Below are positions 58,833 to 64,000 of a stretch of DNA of 64,000 nt, piece after piece. The DNA comes from Hyperoodon ampullatus (lineage: Eukaryota; Chordata; Mammalia; Artiodactyla; Ziphiidae): positions 153,832,353 to 153,896,352 of the forward strand of contig OX457058.1 in assembly GCA_949752795.1 (NCBI GenBank), in the 5' to 3' direction. A program made the translations under genes and the position numbers. Numbering within the stretch: the stretch's first letter is position 1; each line of letters begins with the position of its first letter. The notes under the pieces were generated by a model. That model was not told the origin of the DNA. It was given only the letters and a program-made list of their open reading frames with translations, and searched no databases.

Positions 58833-59179
58833 TTTTTTTAACATCTTTATTGGAGTATAATTGCTTTACAATGGTGTGTTAGTTTCTGCTTTATAACAAA
58901 GTGAATCAGCTATACATGTACATACATCCCCATATCTCTTCCCTCTTTCATCTCCCTCCCTCCCATCCTCCCTATCCCACCCCTCTGGGTGGTCACAAAG
59001 CACATAGCTGATCTCCCTGTGCTATGTGGCTGCTTCCCACGAGCTGTCTATTTTACATTTGGTAGTGTATATACGTCCATGCCACTCTCTCACTTCGTCC
59101 CAGCTTACCCTTCCCCCTCCCCCGTGTCCTCAAGTCCATTCTCTATGTCTGTGTCTTTATTGCTGTCCTGCCCCTATAC
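58833..59179 (-). mobile_element. Truncated L1, 3' end only, with intact duplication
   Basis: A T-run then 'aacatctttattggagtata' (reverse L1 3' end) through 'atgtctgtgtctttattgc'. Perfect 13-bp duplications (ctgctggtctttt) at 58820-58832 and 59180-59192. About 347 bp, no coding part. Confidence 0.95.
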
Positions 59180-59192
59180 CTGCTGGTCTTTT

Positions 59193-60780
59193 CTCTGATG
59201 TCATTTGTTTTTCCAGAGAAGATTGCTATAAATTCCCATCTTCAGGCTAGGAGAGTGGGGAGTGGAGGGTGGGAGTGAGGGTGTGGAGTAGATGTCTGCC
59301 TGCTAGAATTTTGGGAGTGGACTTGGGGAGTGGGGCTGGGCGGTCTCACTCTTTGGTATGCAGTATTCGGAAACTTCAGCTTCCCTTCTGCCTGGGGTCC
59401 CTGAGTCCGGATTCACTTGCTTATACTCTCCAGAGATTAAGTTGTCTTCTCTCGTGCAGGCTGTGGGGAGATCCTTGGTGGCCACCTGTAGTGGCTGCTA
59501 AGTACTCCTTAAATACAGACTTCCAGCAAATTCCCATTTTTACTCCCATACCTCACTCCATCTTCTACTGTCTTCAACACCTGAGGCTTTTTGAGGTTCT
59601 GCGGTACAAGGGCTTATTTCTTATCTGGAATCCCCTCTGGTTACTTTGGTTTTGACTTCCTTCATTCTTCTGTGACTGTTCTCACTCCCTTACTGCCCTT
59701 TAGTGGGCTCCTGGGAAGCCATGCAGACATACGTGGGTGATCCATCAAGGCATTTTGCACAGGAGTTATTAATGTCTCTCCAGGGGCGGTGTGGAGGGTA
59801 GACTGATTGGAAAGGCAATGGTGACAAGAGGAAGCAAGTGCATTAGAGGAGAGGCAAGAGATGACGGGCATGGGAACTAGCTGTGTCAGGAGGGGAAGGA
59901 GGCGGGAAATATCAGGCAAGTGGGATGAGAAGGACCTTAGAAGTAAAGGAGAGGGATGAGTCTAGGATGCCACCTCAGTTTCTGACCCAGGTGGCAGGTG
60001 GCTTAGTGATAGCTTTGCTGAGACAAGGAACACAGTAAGAAAAAGTCTGGGTGAGGATGGGTTCAAGTGGAGGAAGTATGAAGAGCCCAAGGGAATTCCA
60101 GGTGGAAGTATCCAGCAGGCAGATGGATATAAGGGTTTGAAGCACAGACAGTGCCTCTTGCCGCCCGTCCTTGCCAATTACATAAACTGAAGCCCGTGGC
60201 ATGAATGAGATCATCGGCTGGACGGTAAGGAGGAGGGAAGGGTGGAGAGCTGAGGACAGTGGACCATGCAGAGATGAAAGGGAGTCTCTGTCCTCCAGGA
60301 GTGAGATAAATAAGGGAGTGGAACCAAGTGACTCCCAGCCCAGCCCTGTCACTCCAGAGCTAAAAATGGTGGCCATCCAGGCTCTGATGTTAGCCAGCAG
60401 CCTCTGAGCCCATAAATTCCTCAAGAGCTGTTTATCTAAGCTCTGCAGCCCCCATCCCTGAGCCCCAGGGAGGGGACCGCCCACTTTCCTGCAGCTATTT
60501 CAGGACAGCTGATGGGGATGCCCCTGGGCTTTCCTTCTCCTGGGGCACAGGACTGAAGAGAGTTGATGGTGGGGATTTCCCCTGTGCCTTGAGGTCACAC
60601 TGAAATCCAGATCATTCCTGACTCCCTCCCTCCCACAGGCAGCATCAGCTCTGAGGTCTATCTATGGGAAGCCTGGTCCTAATGTTCTTAAATGGCAGAA
60701 GGGGTGGCTGGCCTCAGGTCTGACACCTGGAAAGGACTCACCCTGGGGTCTTCTGGCTCTATGTACCCTGGCAGCCCTAA
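59193..60780. other. Intron, mostly unique
   Basis: 59193-59660 may continue the old AT-rich repeat. A 169-codon minus frame at 59975-60484 has no recognisable domain. Confidence 0.4.
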
Positions 60781-60789
60781 TGGATGTAA

Positions 60790-60965
60790 AAATAAGCATG
60801 TTCACTTTGATTGCTTGCCACCCAGTGCATGCACTTCTCTAAGCCCTTTATGTGCTGAATCCGCAGGACTGTGTAGTTGGGAACATGTTGTGCCCATCTT
60901 ACAGATGAGGAAGCTGGGGCCCAGAGAAGTTGGGTGATTTGCCTGAGGTAGAGTCTGCATATGTC
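60790..60965 (-). repeat. MIR SINE
   Basis: 'cttacagatgaggaagctgg' and 'gtgatttgcctgaggtagag' fit reverse MIR. Confidence 0.75.
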
Positions 60966-61075
60966 TATACTGGGTACACTCCCAGGTTAGAACTCTGAAT
61001 TTATGCTAGATGTTGGCTGTGTCCTTGTCCTGTGAGAGCCCATCCCCAACCCTGCCACCCCTCAGCCCCTGGTGA

Positions 61076-61076
<1 letters not shown>

Positions 61077-61112
<36 letters not shown>
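61077..61112. repeat. GT microsatellite
   Basis: About 17 GT units. Confidence 0.95.
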
Positions 61113-61115
<3 letters not shown>

Positions 61116-61149
61116 ACGCCCCTCCCTGCTCCTGTGCTCCCCTAGACTG

Positions 61150-61315
61150 CCCTCCAGAGACCACAGGAATTCTGATGAATTAATCTCATCACTTTATCAA
61201 GGAGGCACTTACAGAAATTACAAGGCAAGGCCACCAGCCTGGCTTTGCTGGCAGCCAGCCGCTGGGGCCATAAAACAAATTGAAAGGAACAAAAATAAAT
61301 AAATAAACTTAGATC
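61150..61315. other. Candidate conserved non-coding element H
   Basis: 'tgatgaattaatctcatcac', then 'ttacagaaattacaaggcaa' and 'aacaaattgaaaggaacaaa', outside repeats. Confidence 0.28.
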
Positions 61316-61327
61316 TCTCCCCCTCTC

Positions 61328-61348
61328 TCACACACACACACACACAGC
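61328..61348. repeat. CA microsatellite
   Basis: About 10 CA units. Confidence 0.9.
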
Positions 61349-61639
61349 CACACGCACAGAGTCAAGAACATCCCTAGGTTCTTGTTAATGCTCAGTCTCG
61401 TGTCCTGGGGGAGCAGCAGTGCCAAATCAACAGATACTTATGGACCCCTTGCTGGAGTGACCACCTAAGATCTGTCCTTCAAGGGATTGACAGGCTGGCT
61501 GGGGGGCTGAGACCAGTGAACGGGAAGCGTTAGCCACCTGCAAGTGGCATCCCACAGCGGCCCGAGGCCCCAGGCCCCAGGCCCTGTAAACTCGCCGCCC
61601 AGAGCAGAGCAGAGCCAGACCCCCTGGTCTCAGGTCGTG

Positions 61640-61760
61640 GCTCTGCCTCGTCCTGGGCTCTGCTCACCTTTCTCGTCTGTGAGATGGAGAGGAAGACGTT
61701 TGCCTCCAGTGTTGTTGGGAAAATTAAAGATTCAACATAAGAAAAGTAGAACCGCAGCTG
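61640..61760 (+). repeat. MIR fragment
   Basis: 'ctcacctttctcgtctgtga' and 'tgttgttgggaaaattaaag' fit MIR. Confidence 0.65.
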
Positions 61761-61784
61761 CTTCATAACCAGCTCTCGTCAGTG

Positions 61785-61850
61785 TTAGCTCTGTGTGTAT
61801 GGAGCACCTACTGTGTGCCAGGCACTGGGACTACGGAGAAAAGCTGGTCT
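61785..61850 (-). repeat. MIR/L2-like fragment
   Basis: 'gagcacctactgtgtgccag' is diagnostic of this old class. Confidence 0.6.
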
Positions 61851-62185
61851 GGGAGGAGGAGACACACGGTGGCGACCGGGTGATGGAGAGAAGGAGCACC
61901 TTCCCAAGGGGGACCGGGAGGTGCGGGCAGGCCAGGCGAGGAGGCGGAGGGAGCAGAGTGGCCTTGTCCTAAGCAGCAAAGGCCTGGGAGCCTAGGAGGT
62001 CACTGAGTTCCAGGAACTGATAGTTATGCAGAGCAATGGGGAAGGTGAGGCTGGAGAGAGAGGAGGGGAGTGGGGTGGAGGCGGGGCCAAATTCTACAGA
62101 ACCTTCTAAGCCCAGATAGACCTGGATGAACTAGCTTACGTTTGGGATTTCCTCCTTTCTGTTTCTTTCTCTCTCTCTCTCTCTT

Positions 62186-62440
62186 TACAATGTTGTGTTA
62201 GTTTCTGGTGTACAGCAAAGTGATTCAGGTATACATATATATCTATTCTTTTTCAGATTCTTTTCTATAATAGGTTATTACAGGGTATTGAATATAGTTC
62301 CCTGTGCTAAACCTGTGCAAACCTCAGGTTTCTCGTCTGTAAAATGGGGATGGTATCAGTACCTATTTCGTTGTTTATCTATTTTATATATAATAGTATT
62401 TATTTGTACATCCCAAGCTCCTAATTTATCCCTCCCCTGT
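62186..62440 (-). mobile_element. L1 3' end carrying a foreign MIR insert
   Basis: 'tgtacagcaaagtgattcag' and 'agttccctgtgctaaac' then, after the insert, 'gttgtttatctattttatat' match reverse L1, as in 51985-52215. Bases 62319-62371 are MIR sequence and replace about 12 bases of L1. Confidence 0.88.
62319..62371 (+). repeat. Templated 53-nt insert copied from 63854-63906
   Basis: 50 of 53 bases equal 63854-63906 in the same orientation. The source lies in a normal MIR; this copy has L1 on both sides. Confidence 0.92.
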
Positions 62441-62650
62441 TTCTCTTTTTAATTTTACCATGCTTATGTGAATATTGAAATTATTTCCCAAGAGGTCACA
62501 AAGAGAGTGACCTAAGAAACGGTTAGGGTCAGGTAATAGAAGGGAGGGGCACACGGAATCTTTATTCCTCCCCTTTGCTCTTACCTCCCATCCTCCAGCA
62601 CGGAGGATGACTTCTGGCCCCCCTCCGCACAGAAAGGTGGTGCCGGCTGG

Positions 62651-62674
62651 ACTTGAGAGAGAGAGAGAGAGAGA
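62651..62674. repeat. GA microsatellite
   Basis: About 10 GA units. Confidence 0.9.
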
Positions 62675-62684
62675 TCTGTGAGGT

Positions 62685-62825
62685 GCTCCAGCCAGATTGC
62701 CCTCTGTGAGCCTCAGTTTTCTCACCTGTACAAACTGAGGATCGGAATCCTCACTGGGACGTTGTGAGTACTCAGTGTCATTAGGCATCTTGTAATTGGG
62801 GCTCAATAATTTCAGTACCTCAAAA
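62685..62825 (+). repeat. MIR fragment
   Basis: 'tgagcctcagttttctcacc' to 'cattaggcatcttgtaattg' fit MIR. Confidence 0.75.
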
Positions 62826-63014
62826 CACTTTTGTCAGTGGTGGAACCTGGTTCATGCTTGTTCTCAGAAAATCCAAATGCTACCTGGGGAGGCTGAGGCA
62901 CAGGGACGCCTGAGGACAGCCCCTCTCCCCTTCCTCTAGACCACCTCAGTAGCTGGGTTAGCATAGGGGCCTGTCTGAAGTCCCCAAGCTTCTTGTGGGG
63001 TGCAGGGGTGGCAC

Positions 63015-63185
63015 AGGGACTCTGTGTGGCCTTGGGTAACTCACTTCAGCTCCCTGACTCTCAGTTTCTTGGTCTGTAAGATGGGGCACTGGTGGGTCCC
63101 AGAGGGTTGTCGTGAGGATGGAGGGAGCTGAGGCAGGTCACGCTCACAGCAGGTGCACAATGAAGGTGGCTGTTATTGCTGCTAA
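63015..63185 (+). repeat. MIR SINE
   Basis: 'gtgtggccttgggtaactca' and 'tctcagtttcttggtctgta' follow MIR. Confidence 0.8.
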
Positions 63186-63189
63186 AGTG

Positions 63190-63845
63190 GATAGGTTATG
63201 TGGGGGGGGGGTTCTGGGCACAGGCAGGCCTGGAGCTGTCCTTTCTAGCACGGTGCAGGGCTGGGAGTGGCCTTTCGGAGGCTGCTCTGTGCCAGGCAGT
63301 GTCCTTGTTGGGTGAGCTGGGTCCGGGAGGGGAATCTGGGCAAGCAACTTGCTGGGCATTACTTGTCCCTGCTCCCTGAGAAGGTGGCAGCTGGATGGGT
63401 GTTGGGATGAAAGGTTTGCACTAGTGCAGAGTCTGTTCTCTGAAAACCACAGACTCAAGCAGACTGCACTGACTGGGACAGGGGCCAAGGAGACATGATA
63501 AGATCCAAAACAGCACAGTGGTCCGCTGTCCTGCACTTGTATCTTTCTCTTGCCTGTCTCTCTGCCCACCCCCAACAATTCCAGTCCCTTTCCCCTCCCA
63601 TTGCCTTTCCTTTGGCCTCCAGGCTTGTTATAGCTGCACAGTGCACATTGGTGACATGAGTGCAGACATGTAAGGGCACTCAGGACAGATGCTGTGCCCC
63701 TATGTTAGAAAGGCAGCTGCAGCCTCTCCCGACCATGCTGTCAGCCCTCTCAGGAAGAGGCGCTGAAAAGGGACAATGGCCTCCCCAGAGCATTCGAAGA
63801 TCAGCTCATCCTGAAGAAGACTCATATAGTTACATTGCACAGAAC
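63190..63845. other. Unique intron
   Basis: A ten-G run at 63202-63211. Nothing else recognised. Confidence 0.4.
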
Positions 63846-63935
63846 CACTCTGTAAACCTCAGGTTTCTCATCTGTAAAATGGGGATGGTATCAGTACCTA
63901 CTTCATGGAATTGCTATGAGGATTCGGTAGATTTT
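63846..63935 (+). repeat. MIR fragment, source of the templated insert
   Basis: 'tttctcatctgtaaaatggg' then 'cttcatggaattgctatgag' continue in normal MIR order on both sides of the shared 53 bases. Confidence 0.8.
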
Positions 63936-64000
63936 TTATTCAGAAGGCTTGTCTTGCATGCCGTCTGTGCAGCAGGGGTTGATCTCAGTGCAATAGAGAT

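Overview
This is a mammalian nuclear genome window, almost entirely intronic, with one protein-coding exon. The many tRNA-derived SINEs of CHR type (a tRNA-like head reading 'cttccctggtgg..cagtgg' and an A/T-rich tail) place it in Cetartiodactyla. The abundance of copies whose tail ends 'gtaccgcaaaa', at least four of them well preserved, makes a cetacean, probably a toothed whale, the best guess. That is inference from repeat families, not from a database search.

The only coding sequence I can support is the first coding exon of ESRRB (estrogen-related receptor beta), bases 46490-46886 on the + strand. It encodes residues 1-132, ending inside the DNA-binding domain after the first zinc finger. 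It has a clear acceptor (AG at 46475-46476) and donor (GT at 46887). The 46 kb before it is upstream intron or 5' flank, where non-coding first exons could lie that I cannot recognise. The 17 kb after it is the next intron. All other open frames fall in repeats or GC-rich unique sequence and look like chance.

Region by region: 1-4 kb is mostly unique, with a MIR; 4.1-5.8 kb is a SINE cluster; 6-16 kb is unique sequence with MIRs, three SINEs and a CpG-rich block at 11.7-12.4 kb; 16.7-19.5 kb holds an old LINE-like repeat, a SINE-interrupted MIR and a 430-bp polypyrimidine tract; 20-28 kb has L2, MIR and hAT fragments, a perfect hairpin and an inverted duplication, plus two homeobox-site-rich blocks; 28.8-32.4 kb has SINEs, a same-site SINE pair and a MaLR LTR split by a SINE; 33-45 kb is unique sequence with MIRs, a CR1/L3 fragment, hAT and SINEs; 46.5 kb is the exon; 48-64 kb has MIRs, four SINEs, several L1 3' ends and an L1 carrying a templated insert.

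I found no new gene system. The most unusual signals are mutational: a 53-nt piece of one MIR copied into an L1 1.5 kb away, a perfect 27-bp-arm hairpin inside a MIR, a ~230-bp inverted duplication about 80 bp from that hairpin, two sites that took SINE insertions twice, and SINEs carrying extra sequence beyond their tails. Several AT-rich, homeobox-site-rich intronic blocks are candidate enhancers.
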